Shown: positions 31,315 through 40,864, counted from the stretch's first letter. The stretch: DNA of 47,449 bases from Actinomycetes bacterium (GCA_024638625.1 JAHEJY010000005.1:1-47449), one strand, 5' to 3'. Notes: generated from the letters alone by a model not told the origin. Made by a program: numbers and translations.

Positions 31315-32865
31315 ATGAGCAAGCGCCCGCTTACTCTCGAGCTGTATCTCATCCTTTTTGTGGGTTCGCTGACCGCGTGTGCTGGTCCATCAATGGTGGT
31401 GGTGGGAGATCCGATCAGTCCCGCCCCCGAGATTCCCCAACTCGAGGTTGCCGTTCTCGACGAAACCGGTGTTCCTTTGTCCGGCGTAGTCGTCGATTAT
31501 TCAGGGATAACCGTGCCGACGAATCAGGACGGGTCGGCATTTGCGGCATGGCCCGACCGTGCGGTCACACTGAGCCTGTCTGCGCCAGGTTTTCACCCGG
31601 TCACTGAGGTCGTTGCGGAACTACCCATCGAACGACGGGTTGAGTTGAGTCTTCTGCCAGTCATCTTGTCTGGAACCATTGCAACCGTCGATGGCGTTCC
31701 GCTTCCCGATGCGGTTGTGACCTTGCGCGACACCAGCGTCGGGTCGGACGAGCAGGGAAGATTCACCATTGAGCGCGCCGATCCGGGCCTACTCGAAGTT
31801 GAGCGTCTGGGCTATGAGCCTTCCGAGCTTGCCTGGGAGGGCGATGTCGACACAGTCTCTATATCGCTCGAACCCAGGGTTATTCGTTCGGTTCGCTCGA
31901 CCGGACCTGGCACAGGTGCAGAGCAGTGGAACGAACTGCTCGCACTGGTGGCAGCGACGGAGCTCAACGCAGTGGTGGTGGACGCCAAGGACGAGGGCGG
32001 GCAGGTCTTCTATGGCACGAGCAATGAGGACGCCTATGCGGCCGGCGCGGTCGGGTCAACGTTTGATGTCGCAGCTGCGGTTGCCGATCTGGAGAGTGCC
32101 GGCGTCTACGCCATCACGCGAATCGTCACCTTCAAGGATGACAGATATGCGCGCGCCTTTCCTGAAATGGCCGTGCAGTCCGCCACGGGAGGGATCTGGG
32201 AGGACAGCGGCCGCCAGGCCTGGCTGGACCCCAGCAATCCCGATGCGTGGACCTATCCGCTCGAGTTGGCCACGGAGCTCTGCGAGGCCGGGTTCGATGA
32301 GATCCAGTTCGACTACGTTCGGTTCCCCACCGATGGCGATCTGGAAGCGGCTGTTTTCTCGAGCGGATACGACGAAAACCATAGGGTCGCGATGATTTCT
32401 GGTTTTCTGCAAGAAGCCCGTAGGTCTCTCAACCCACTCGGCTGCGCGGTGGCGGCCGACATCTTCTCGGTTGTGCTCAGTACGCCCGACGACCAGGGTC
32501 TCGGCCAGCGGGTAGAAGAACTGTCTCGATCCGTTGATGTCCTCAGCCCGATGGTATATGCCAGCCACTATGACAGCGGCTGGTTTGGATATCGGTGTCC
32601 CAATGAATTCCCCGGACAGGTCGTTGGTTTGGCGCTCGACGATGTCGTCGGACGGCTTGACGGGCCGGTGATAATACGGCCATGGCTCGAGGATTTCGGA
32701 TATCTTTCCGGTCCGCTACGCCGCCAGGGGTGCACCACCACACACTCGCCCGCGACGGTCCGGGCCCAGATTGATGCCGCAGAAGCCAGGGCGGACGGTT
32801 GGATTCTGTGGAACGCCTCCGGCAACTACTCGGAAGGTGTGTTTGAGCTCGTCGATCCGCAATGA
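31315..32865 (+). CDS. Lipoprotein with carboxypeptidase-regulatory-like domains and a DUF4015-type putative glycoside hydrolase domain
   Basis: LFVGSLTACAG lipobox; VSLSLEPRVIRSVRSTGPGTGAEQWNELLALVAATELNAVVVDAKDEGGQVFYGT...DEIQFDYVRFPTDG...LSPMVYASHY. Start uncertain. Confidence 0.75.
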   Translation: MSKRPLTLELYLILFVGSLTACAGPSMVVVGDPISPAPEIPQLEVAVLDETGVPLSGVVVDYSGITVPTNQDGSAFAAWPDRAVTLSLSAPGFHPVTEVVAELPIERRVELSLLPVILSGTIATVDGVPLPDAVVTLRDTSVGSDEQGRFTIERADPGLLEVERLGYEPSELAWEGDVDTVSISLEPRVIRSVRSTGPGTGAEQWNELLALVAATELNAVVVDAKDEGGQVFYGTSNEDAYAAGAVGSTFDVAAAVADLESAGVYAITRIVTFKDDRYARAFPEMAVQSATGGIWEDSGRQAWLDPSNPDAWTYPLELATELCEAGFDEIQFDYVRFPTDGDLEAAVFSSGYDENHRVAMISGFLQEARRSLNPLGCAVAADIFSVVLSTPDDQGLGQRVEELSRSVDVLSPMVYASHYDSGWFGYRCPNEFPGQVVGLALDDVVGRLDGPVIIRPWLEDFGYLSGPLRRQGCTTTHSPATVRAQIDAAEARADGWILWNASGNYSEGVFELVDPQ

Positions 32866-33523
32866 TGTGATCGGCTGTCGCCGATGTCCCCGTCTCGTCT
32901 CCTGGCGCGAGCAGGTGGCGGGGGAAAAACGTGCGTCCTATCAGAACGAAACGTATTGGGGGCGCCCGGTTCCCGGATTTGGCAGCCTCGATGCCAGGGT
33001 GGTGGTCGTTGGTTTGGCGCCAGGTGCGCACGGCGCCAACCGGACGGGCCGTATCTTCACAGGAGATCGGTCGGGTGATTTCCTGTTCGCATCTCTGTAT
33101 AGGACCGGATTCGCCAGTCAAGCGACATCAACCCGGATCGGAGACGGGCTTTCGCTCGAGAATGCATACATCACCTCGCCAGTCAAGTGCGCCCCTCCGG
33201 ACAATCGGCCCACCGCCAAGGAGAAGGCCACCTGCCGCACATGGTTGATGGCCGAATGGCAAGCCCTGGACCAGGCAGAGGTGGTGGTCTGCCTTGGAGG
33301 AATTGCCTTCTCTGAAACCTGGCACCTCCTGAAGGACACGGGACTGGTCCTGCCGAGTCCGCGGCCGAAGTTTGGGCACGGGGTTGAGGTAGATCTGACA
33401 GGTGTCGGCGGCCCCCGGGTCCTCGGCTGCTATCACCCATCACAGCAGAACACGTTCACCGGCCGGCTCACCCCAGACATGATGGATGCCGTTTTCAACC
33501 GGGCGATGGGAATGATTTCCTAG
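32837..33523 (+). CDS. Type 5 uracil-DNA glycosylase (UdgB-like)
   Basis: IGCRRCPRLVSWREQVA, GRPVPGFGSLDARVVVVGLAPGAHGANRTGRIFTGDRSGDFL, YITSPVKCAPPDNRPT, LGCYHPSQQNTFTGRLT. Start approximate. Confidence 0.9.
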   Translation: MCLSSSIRNDVIGCRRCPRLVSWREQVAGEKRASYQNETYWGRPVPGFGSLDARVVVVGLAPGAHGANRTGRIFTGDRSGDFLFASLYRTGFASQATSTRIGDGLSLENAYITSPVKCAPPDNRPTAKEKATCRTWLMAEWQALDQAEVVVCLGGIAFSETWHLLKDTGLVLPSPRPKFGHGVEVDLTGVGGPRVLGCYHPSQQNTFTGRLTPDMMDAVFNRAMGMIS

Positions 33524-34248
33524 CCTTCGGCGACCTTTCGAAACGCTTCATACCCAGTCCCTTCGAGTTCCGCTGCCAATTCCGGTCCTCCCGAGCGCAC
33601 GATCTTTCCGTCCATCATCACATGAATGCGGTCGGGTTTCAGGTAGCGCAGAATTCGGTCATAGTGGGTGATGAGCAATATGGCCAGTTCGTTGGTGCGC
33701 ATGGCTTCGACGGCTTCTGCAACCTCCCGGACGGCATCGACGTCGAGACCCGAGTCGATCTCGTCGAGCACCGCTACAGCCGGATTGAGCACGGAAATCT
33801 GGAAGATCTCCGATCGCTTCTTTTCGCCTCCTGACAAACCCAGGTTGATGGCACGGTCCATGAACCGTCCGACCTTTATCTCGTCACGCTTCCGGTCAAC
33901 GCGTGCCCAGAATGCATCCGGATCGTCCTGATCACCGGCCAGTTCTTCCATCAAATCGCGCAAGGTCACCCCGGGGATCTCGACCGGATATTGAAATGCC
34001 TGGACGATCCCGGCACCTGCTCTCTGATCAGTTGGTGTGCCGAGGACTTCAACACCCTGGACCTTGACCGATCCCGTTGCCTCGTATTCCTCTTTGCCGG
34101 TCAGGACATGACACAAGGTCGATTTTCCGGACCCATTCGGGCCCATGATGACGTGCATGGCACCTTTGGGTATGGAGAGATCAAGACCCCTGAGGATTTT
34201 GATTTCTCCGATGGAAGCATCGAGATTCTTGATTTCCAGGGCGTTCAT
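33520..34248 (-). CDS. sufC: Fe-S cluster assembly ATPase SufC
   Basis: MHVIMGPNGSGKSTLCHVLTGKEEYE, LSGGEKKRSEIFQISVLNPAVAVLDEIDSGLDVDAVR. Confidence 0.96.
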   Translation of the reverse strand: MNALEIKNLDASIGEIKILRGLDLSIPKGAMHVIMGPNGSGKSTLCHVLTGKEEYEATGSVKVQGVEVLGTPTDQRAGAGIVQAFQYPVEIPGVTLRDLMEELAGDQDDPDAFWARVDRKRDEIKVGRFMDRAINLGLSGGEKKRSEIFQISVLNPAVAVLDEIDSGLDVDAVREVAEAVEAMRTNELAILLITHYDRILRYLKPDRIHVMMDGKIVRSGGPELAAELEGTGYEAFRKVAEG

Positions 34249-34574
34249 GCTTCCTCGTCCCTCGGTTCGACCTCGACAAACACGTTGCCCTCTTCAACGA
34301 CCACGCCATACGAGGGGACCGGCTTTGTGGCCGGCAGCGCATTCGGCTCCCCGGTTTTGAGGTCGAATGCCGATCCGTGGCGGGGGCACTCAACGGCGCC
34401 GTCCCAGATCTCACCCTCGGCCAGGCTCGCCTCGGCATGTGAACAACGATCTCCCAGAGCGTAGAAGTCGTCGCCGATCTTGAACACCGCGATCCTGTGT
34501 CCGAATCCTTCGAATCGTTTGCCGATCTCGTCGTCGTAATCGGCGACCGATCCCGCCTCTAGCCGTTCTGTCAT
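34245..34574 (-). CDS. Rieske-type non-haem [2Fe-2S] ferredoxin in the suf operon
   Basis: CSHAEASLAEGEIWDGAVECPRHGSAFDLKTG (CxH...CxxH). Confidence 0.93.
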   Translation of the reverse strand: MTERLEAGSVADYDDEIGKRFEGFGHRIAVFKIGDDFYALGDRCSHAEASLAEGEIWDGAVECPRHGSAFDLKTGEPNALPATKPVPSYGVVVEEGNVFVEVEPRDEEA

Positions 34575-35797
34575 GCCCGCCCCGCCGCCTGTGCCTCGGC
34601 GTACTTGGTCGCAACGATCCGTCGTATTCCGGGGGCAACCGCCTGATTGGGAAGAAGTCCGATCGCTTCCTCGAAGAAGCCGCGAACCTGGAGCCGGTCA
34701 GCGCGATCGCGATCCAGGCCGCGACTGGTGAGGTAATAGCGCTGTTCCTGGTCGAGCGGGCCGACGGTCGAGGCGTGGCCACAGGCAACATCGTTGGCGA
34801 GGATCTCCAGATTGGGCACCGACTCGGCCGAGGCATCCCGTGACAAGACGAGATTGCGGTTGGTCTGGTGGGCGCTGGTTTGTTGCGCTTCTTCTTCGAT
34901 TCTGATCATGCCGGTGAAAACAGAATGGGCCGAACCCTCCACCGCTCCTTTGAGGAACATGTTGGATGTGGTCCGGGGCGCCTGGTGGTTGATTGTTGCC
35001 CGGTAGTCGAGAGTCTGGTCTTCATCACCGAAATACAGCCCACTGATTTCTGAGTGAGCGCCTGATCCCTGGAGATCTACGGTGAAGAACAGCCGCGAAT
35101 ACACCCCACCGAGACCCACTTCGCCCAGATGGACGCGCGCGTCGCGTTCTATCGACGTGTGAAGTTGGGCCAATGCCCTCGTCATGTCGCCCCATTCCTG
35201 GACGATGGTGATGCTGATATTTGCCGCGGGACCCGCCTCGATCGTGATTCGCGGGACCACGAGCGCATCAACATCGTCGGCCGACCGGCAAAAGACGAGG
35301 ACCGATGACTGCGAACCCTCCTCTGCGATGACGGTCAGGTTCGGAAAGCTGAGGGTGGAACTCTGGGTGGCAACCACCTCCATCAGGTATGTGTCCGATT
35401 CAGCGCTGTTGCGTTCTAGGTGCAGAACTACGCCGTCACGCACGAAGGCCGTGTGAGCGGTTGCAAAGATATCGGCGCCAGTATCGATGGCGGGCGACGC
35501 CGGGGGAGCACTCAATTCGCTGAGGCGGCCCAATCCTTCGAGCTCGGTTATGAAGCCGTCGACGACGAGGGCACGTCCGGCGGTGGGACCGGCATCAGCT
35601 TCGAACTGTGCGTCCCCAGGTGTAACGGCGAGTTGGTAGTCGGCAATATCAAACTCCAGGTCGACGTACCTCCATTGCTCGAGCCTGGGGTCGGGCATGG
35701 CTGCGGTGGCAAAGGCCTCGGCGGCAGCTGATCTGCTCGCGATAAGCCACGCGGGGCCGCCGAGCCCGGCGCTGGATGAGGGGGTAAGGGGTTTCAC
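34571..35797 (-). CDS. sufD: Fe-S cluster assembly protein SufD
   Basis: C-terminal FTGMIRIEEEAQQTSAHQTNRNLVLSRDASAESVPNLEILANDVACGHASTVGPLDQEQRYYLTSRGLDRDRA. Confidence 0.95.
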   Translation of the reverse strand: MKPLTPSSSAGLGGPAWLIASRSAAAEAFATAAMPDPRLEQWRYVDLEFDIADYQLAVTPGDAQFEADAGPTAGRALVVDGFITELEGLGRLSELSAPPASPAIDTGADIFATAHTAFVRDGVVLHLERNSAESDTYLMEVVATQSSTLSFPNLTVIAEEGSQSSVLVFCRSADDVDALVVPRITIEAGPAANISITIVQEWGDMTRALAQLHTSIERDARVHLGEVGLGGVYSRLFFTVDLQGSGAHSEISGLYFGDEDQTLDYRATINHQAPRTTSNMFLKGAVEGSAHSVFTGMIRIEEEAQQTSAHQTNRNLVLSRDASAESVPNLEILANDVACGHASTVGPLDQEQRYYLTSRGLDRDRADRLQVRGFFEEAIGLLPNQAVAPGIRRIVATKYAEAQAAGRA

Positions 35798-35847
35798 GGC
35801 CGCCGAATGTTAGGCCACAACCCCGGTCTAGCTCAATGGATTCTCCC

Positions 35848-35853
35848 TAGCCT
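35848..35853 (+). promoter_or_regulatory. Candidate -10 (TAGCCT) exactly 6 nt before ATG 35860
   Basis: TAGCCT-gatgga-ATG. Confidence 0.5.
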
Positions 35854-35859
35854 GATGGA

Positions 35860-36768
35860 ATGGGCCATTCGCACGTTCAGGTATCCGACGTCGGAGGATC
35901 GCCTCGCGATCGTGGCGCTCTGAAACTTGCTTTTGGGCTAGTGCTTTCCTTTCTACTCGTGCAGGTGGCAGCGGGATTGTGGACAGGCTCGTTGGCCTTA
36001 TTGTCTGATGCGGGCCACATGGCATCCGATGCCCTCGGAATCGGTATGGCCCTCGGGGCGGTGATCGCAGCGAACCAGGCGTCGGTGAAGGGCTCGAGGA
36101 CCTATGGGCTCTACCGTCTGGAAATACTCGCGGCCTTGGCCAACGCGGTTCTGGTGTTCGGCGTCGGAGCCTATGTTCTGTTCGAGGCGTTCCGACGATG
36201 GGGAAATCCGATCGAGGTCAAGGTGGGGCCGATGCTTGCCGTCGGAGTCATAGGCCTGATGGTCAACCTCATCGTGTGGCGGATTCTGCGGTCCGGGGCC
36301 GAGGACAGCCTCAACATGGAAGGGGCCATGCTCGAGGCCGTGGCGGATCTGGTTGGATCGGTTGCGGTGATCGTTGCGGCGGTGATCGTCGGAATCACCG
36401 GCTGGGTGCAGGCAGATTCTGTGATCGCCGCCTGCATCGGTCTCTTGATTTTGCCTAGAGCGTGGCGGCTGGGTCGTCGGGCGTTGCGGGTGCTGCTGCA
36501 GTTCACGCCAGAGGGTCTCGATATCGACGTGATGCGGGATCAATTGGGCCAGTTGGATCAGGTTGTTGACGTCCACGACCTGCATGTTTGGACGCTGACC
36601 TCCACCATGGACGTGGCTTCTGTACACCTCGTCACCACGGCTGGTGCTGATCCCCATAGCGTTCTGGACCAGGCTCGCTCGATGCTCGCCGTCGACTTCG
36701 GCATTGAGCACGCCACCCTCCAGGTGGAACCAGATACCCATGAGGGGTGCACCGAACTCGCGTACTAA
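35860..36768 (+). CDS. Cation diffusion facilitator family transporter
   Basis: GSLALLSDAGHMASDALGIGMALGAVIAA (HxxxD), VDVHDLHVWTLTSTMDVASVHLV. Confidence 0.93.
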   Translation: MGHSHVQVSDVGGSPRDRGALKLAFGLVLSFLLVQVAAGLWTGSLALLSDAGHMASDALGIGMALGAVIAANQASVKGSRTYGLYRLEILAALANAVLVFGVGAYVLFEAFRRWGNPIEVKVGPMLAVGVIGLMVNLIVWRILRSGAEDSLNMEGAMLEAVADLVGSVAVIVAAVIVGITGWVQADSVIAACIGLLILPRAWRLGRRALRVLLQFTPEGLDIDVMRDQLGQLDQVVDVHDLHVWTLTSTMDVASVHLVTTAGADPHSVLDQARSMLAVDFGIEHATLQVEPDTHEGCTELAY

Positions 36769-36803
36769 GTCGGGTGATGGGCGACCTTTTGGGAAGTCAG
36801 TCG

Positions 36804-38723
36804 TTAGTGGCCGGTCGGAGGCTGGAGGCGTTCTCCCCATGCCTGGGTGTATCGGTCGAGGATCATGGCCATGAGGACCAGGGCCAAGCCCACCTCGGCG
36901 CCGAGGCCGAAGAGGCTGCGAGTCAACGCTCGGATCGTTTCGAATCCGAGCCCGCCACCGCCGACGAAGCCGGCGATGATGACCATGGCCAACACCATCA
37001 TGATGATCTGATTGATCGCAGTCATGATCGTCGGGCCGGCCAGGGGGATCCTGACTCCCAGCATGGTCTGTCGCGGCGTGGCACCGAATGTGCGCGATGC
37101 CTCTACCGACTCTTCCGGAACCTGTCGAATGCCGAGCGCCGAGATCCGGATACCAGGCACAATCGCATAGAGGACCGAGGCAATGATGCCGGGTACCACT
37201 CCCACGGTGAAGAGGATGACGACGGGAATGATGTAGACGAGTGAAGGGATCGTCTGCAAGGCATCGAGGATCGGTCCCATGGCTGCCTCGACTCGCGGCT
37301 TTCTTCCGGCCCAGATGCCAATCGGGATGGCGATGGCCACCGAGATGATCGTTGCCGTCATGACCTGGACAAGCGTTGTGATCGACAGTTCCCACATGCC
37401 GATGAGGCCGATCACTGCAACCGAGCCCGCGCCAAACAAAGCAAGCTTCCACCCCTTTACGTGCCAGCATGCCCAGCCTGTCACGAAGATCAACACCGGC
37501 CATGCGAGCGTATCCGTCAGGAAATCTCTGACCGGAACAATGATCCCCGCGACGATGAAATCGTTGACCGGCCGTGTCAGCCACCGCAGGTTGTCACGCG
37601 CCCACACGACGATGTTGTCGATCGGATCGAACAGGCGGAGCGACCACACCTCGGGGAAGTCGATCAGTCCGGTAAGGCGCCCGATGACCGCTGCTGCCAC
37701 CAGAGCACCGATGCCACTCCAGAGCCACTTTCGGGGCGCTCGCGAGAGAGGGTCGATGTTGGCCAGGCTTCGCCACACACGATCCAGCACGATCGCAACG
37801 GCAACGATGGCGAGCCCGGCTGCGATCCCTCGTCCGGTCCGGCGCTGTGACAGGCTCTGGAAGACGTTTTCACCGAGCCCCCCTGCACCCATCAACGCCG
37901 CCAGAACCACGATCCCCAGCGCCATCATGATGGTTTGGGTGAGGCCCGTGAGGATGGTTGGAAGCGCCATCGGGATCTGCACCTTCATCAGCGTCTGACG
38001 AGTGCTGGAGCCAAACATGCGAGCCGATTCCACGGACTGAACCGGTACCTGCTTGATGCCGAGGGTGGTGAGCCGCACAACCGGAGCGAGCGCATAGATG
38101 ACCGTGGCCATTGCAGCGTTGACGGAACCTATACCGAAGAATCCCAGCAGCGGAAGGAAGTAGACGAACGCCGGAACGGTTTGCATTGCATCCAGAATCG
38201 GTCTCAGAAAGCGTTCAACCCCCGGCCGGAGTGCAGCCAGGATTCCAAGCGGAACTCCGAGGACCACCGCGATCATGACTGCCACTGACATGAGGGCCAG
38301 AGTCTCCATGGTTGGTGCCCACAATCCGATGAGGCCGGTGTAGACGAGGACTGCTGCAGCCAGGAGACCCTGCTTCCACATATTGACCCGGGCCGGGATG
38401 ACAAAAGCGCCGCCGACCACTACATACCACGGCAACCACAAGAGAATCGACTCGATGCCGTCGATCAAGAAATTGAGAAGGTCGGTCAAGGGATTGAAAA
38501 AGCCCGTGAAAAGGGCGTGCGATCGGCGATTGGCTCGAATCCAGTCGCCGAGGGAATCCAACGGGTCATTGATGAACGAGTCGAGCGCTGCCGGGAAACT
38601 GCCGGCGCCACCAAAGGTGACCTGCAGCGCAACTACCCCAAGCCCAAGTACTGCCCACGGTACCCACTTTCTGAGGACGTCGGTCGAGACCCCGGCGCCG
38701 ACCGGGGCGGTTTCGGCGGTCAT
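36804..38723 (-). CDS. Glycine betaine/proline-type ABC transporter permease, two fused permease domains
   Basis: 639 aa; two homologous ProW-like cores (LDAMQTVPAFVYFLPLLGFFGIG and LDALQTIPSLVYIIPVVILFTVG) each with an EAA loop. Confidence 0.9.
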   Translation of the reverse strand: MTAETAPVGAGVSTDVLRKWVPWAVLGLGVVALQVTFGGAGSFPAALDSFINDPLDSLGDWIRANRRSHALFTGFFNPLTDLLNFLIDGIESILLWLPWYVVVGGAFVIPARVNMWKQGLLAAAVLVYTGLIGLWAPTMETLALMSVAVMIAVVLGVPLGILAALRPGVERFLRPILDAMQTVPAFVYFLPLLGFFGIGSVNAAMATVIYALAPVVRLTTLGIKQVPVQSVESARMFGSSTRQTLMKVQIPMALPTILTGLTQTIMMALGIVVLAALMGAGGLGENVFQSLSQRRTGRGIAAGLAIVAVAIVLDRVWRSLANIDPLSRAPRKWLWSGIGALVAAAVIGRLTGLIDFPEVWSLRLFDPIDNIVVWARDNLRWLTRPVNDFIVAGIIVPVRDFLTDTLAWPVLIFVTGWACWHVKGWKLALFGAGSVAVIGLIGMWELSITTLVQVMTATIISVAIAIPIGIWAGRKPRVEAAMGPILDALQTIPSLVYIIPVVILFTVGVVPGIIASVLYAIVPGIRISALGIRQVPEESVEASRTFGATPRQTMLGVRIPLAGPTIMTAINQIIMMVLAMVIIAGFVGGGGLGFETIRALTRSLFGLGAEVGLALVLMAMILDRYTQAWGERLQPPTGH

Positions 38724-39739
38724 CTCTCGAGGACCCGGGCGACTGCCCGGCGATCGATGATGCCGACGGTGACGCCATCCGCGTCCACCACGGCCATGGG
38801 CTCGGATCGAATCAGCAATGACGGCAAGATCGATTCAATCGACGCGGAGGCTGCAACGTGGTCGGGATGAACGAGGTCTCCGTTTGCAGATTCCATTACG
38901 TCTGCCGCTGTGAGCACTTTTGCTTTCGGCACGTCCTTGGTGAACTCCGCTACATAGTCGGTAGCCGGGTTCGTGATGAGCTCGGCGGCGGTGCCGATCT
39001 GGTCGAGGGCACCATCTTTCATGATGGCGATGCGATCTCCCAATTTGATGGCTTCGGCGAAGTCGTGTGTGATGAACACGATCGTGCGGTGCATCTGCTC
39101 CTGGAGTCGCAACAGCTCGTCTTGCATGTCCCGGCGGATGAGCGGATCGAGCGCGGAGAAAGGTTCGTCGAAAAAGAGGAGCTGCGGGTCGACGGCCAGA
39201 GCGCGAGCGAGGCCAACCCGTTGTTGCATGCCGCCCGACAGTTGCTGTGGATAGTGATCGCCCCAGCCGTCGAGCCCGACCACGTCGAGAACCTCGAGCG
39301 CCCGTTCGGCCCGGTCCTGCTTCTTCATCCCCTGGATCTCCAACCCGTATGCCACGTTGTCGAGAACCCTCCGGTGTGGCAACAGGCCGAAGTGCTGAAA
39401 CACCATCGACATCTTGTCCCGGCGGACCCCCCGCAACTCGCTCTCACTCATGCTGGTCAGGTCTGTGCCATCGAGTTGGATCGACCCCTCCGTGACGGGC
39501 GTCAACTGGGCGATGCAGCGGATCAAGGTCGATTTACCGCTGCCGGACAGTCCCATGACCACGAAGGTTTCTCCCCAGTCGACATCGAAGGTGACGTCGT
39601 GGACTCCGACCGTGCAGCCGGTGCCACTCAGAATCTCGGCCCGGCTGGCGCCCTGACGGGCCATCTCGAGCGCCCGGTCCGGTTTCGTTCCGAACACCTT
39701 CCAAACGCCTTTGAGTTCCAGGCACGATGCATTGGCCAT
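38720..39739 (-). CDS. Glycine betaine/proline ABC transporter ATP-binding protein (with C-terminal CBS-like region)
   Basis: VMGLSGSGKSTLIRCIAQL, LSGGMQQRVGLARALAVDPQLLFFDEPFSALDPLIRRDMQDELL; preceded by TAGATT-N6-ATG. Confidence 0.92.
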   Translation of the reverse strand: MANASCLELKGVWKVFGTKPDRALEMARQGASRAEILSGTGCTVGVHDVTFDVDWGETFVVMGLSGSGKSTLIRCIAQLTPVTEGSIQLDGTDLTSMSESELRGVRRDKMSMVFQHFGLLPHRRVLDNVAYGLEIQGMKKQDRAERALEVLDVVGLDGWGDHYPQQLSGGMQQRVGLARALAVDPQLLFFDEPFSALDPLIRRDMQDELLRLQEQMHRTIVFITHDFAEAIKLGDRIAIMKDGALDQIGTAAELITNPATDYVAEFTKDVPKAKVLTAADVMESANGDLVHPDHVAASASIESILPSLLIRSEPMAVVDADGVTVGIIDRRAVARVLER

Positions 39740-39745
39740 GATCGC

Positions 39746-39751
39746 AATCTA
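39746..39751 (-). promoter_or_regulatory. Candidate -10 (TAGATT on minus) exactly 6 nt before the start at 39739
   Basis: Minus strand: TAGATT-gcgatc-ATG. Confidence 0.5.
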
Positions 39752-39812
39752 GCCTCTGGTCTATCGGCGATTTCAGTGCTGTGAAGCGGGTCGCCGCAAA
39801 AAGGAGAATCTC

Positions 39813-40799
39813 ATGAAGAAACTATCCGCCCTGCTGCTGGCGCTGGCCCTGGTGGCCGCTGCCTGCGGAGGGGACGAAGGCACTACTGAGACGACGGAAA
39901 CCGGCGGAGCCGGGGGTGGCGTAGACGGCGACAAGCCCACGATCAACCTCATTGTGAATCCATGGACGGCGTCGCGTATGAACGTAGAGGTCGCCAAGAT
40001 CATCATCGAAGAAGAGCTCGGTTACCCGGTGGAAAGCACTGAGGTAAACGAAAACGATGCCATGTTCACGGGTATGGCTGATGGAACATTGGATGCAGTG
40101 CTCGAGATCTGGCCATCCGGAATCACAGATGCGGAACGCACGTACTACGACGATGGCTCTGTCGTAGACCTCGGTGAGCTCGGCGCGGTCGGAAAGATCG
40201 GCTGGTTCGTGCCGAGCTACGTGATCGACGAGCATCCGGAGCTCGCGACCTGGGAGGGTTTTGCGGATCCGGCGCTGGCTGGGCTGTTCGCCACAGCCGA
40301 GACCGGTGACAATGGGCGTTTCCTCGGAACCGATCCGTCGTACTCGCAATATGACGAGCAGATCATCGAGAATCTGGGTCTGCCGCTCGAGGTGGTGTTC
40401 TCCGGTTCGGAGCCCGCCACGGTCGCAGAGGTAGAGGCCAGGGTTGCGGCCCAGGAACCTCTGGTTCTGTACTGGTGGACGCCGACCGCGGCGGTCGCAA
40501 AGTTCGATCTCGTCAACGTCGAACTGCCGGCCTATACCGAAGACTGCGGTGCCAGTGCGGCGGCCGGTGACGGCGGTGTCGATTGCGACTATCCAGAGGA
40601 TGTGATCGTCAAGGCTGCATCAGCCAAACTGGAGGAGAAGGCACCTGACGTGTTCGCCTTCCTACAAAACTTCAAGATCACGACGGATGACCAACTGTCG
40701 ATGCTCCCTCCCGTGGAGATCGATGGCGACGACCCGGCCGCGGTGGCAGCCACGTGGGTCGCCGAAAACGAATCAGTCTGGAAAGCCTGGCTCGTCTAA
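39813..40799 (+). CDS. Glycine betaine ABC transporter substrate-binding lipoprotein (ProX/OpuAC-like)
   Basis: LALVAAACGGDEG lipobox; INLIVNPWTASRMNVEVAKIIIEEELGYPVE; DAVLEIWPSGI; SD AAAGGAG. Confidence 0.92.
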   Translation: MKKLSALLLALALVAAACGGDEGTTETTETGGAGGGVDGDKPTINLIVNPWTASRMNVEVAKIIIEEELGYPVESTEVNENDAMFTGMADGTLDAVLEIWPSGITDAERTYYDDGSVVDLGELGAVGKIGWFVPSYVIDEHPELATWEGFADPALAGLFATAETGDNGRFLGTDPSYSQYDEQIIENLGLPLEVVFSGSEPATVAEVEARVAAQEPLVLYWWTPTAAVAKFDLVNVELPAYTEDCGASAAAGDGGVDCDYPEDVIVKAASAKLEEKAPDVFAFLQNFKITTDDQLSMLPPVEIDGDDPAAVAATWVAENESVWKAWLV

Positions 40800-40808
40800 C
40801 CATCTCAT

Positions 40809-40853
40809 ACCCAGGGTTCTAGGTGGCGGAAACCGCCACCTAGAACCCTGGGT
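40809..40853. terminator. Long perfect hairpin between convergent genes (possible bidirectional terminator)
   Basis: ACCCAGGGTTCTAGGTGGCGG-AAA-CCGCCACCTAGAACCCTGGGT: 21-bp perfect stem, 3-nt loop, no U-tract. Confidence 0.6.
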
Positions 40854-40864
40854 TCGCGCGATCT

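Noticed and set aside
35998-37584. 528-aa minus-strand ORF
   Set aside because: Runs antisense through the CDF transporter and out of frame across the permease gene; low-complexity His/Gly/Arg translation typical of a GC-rich shadow ORF.
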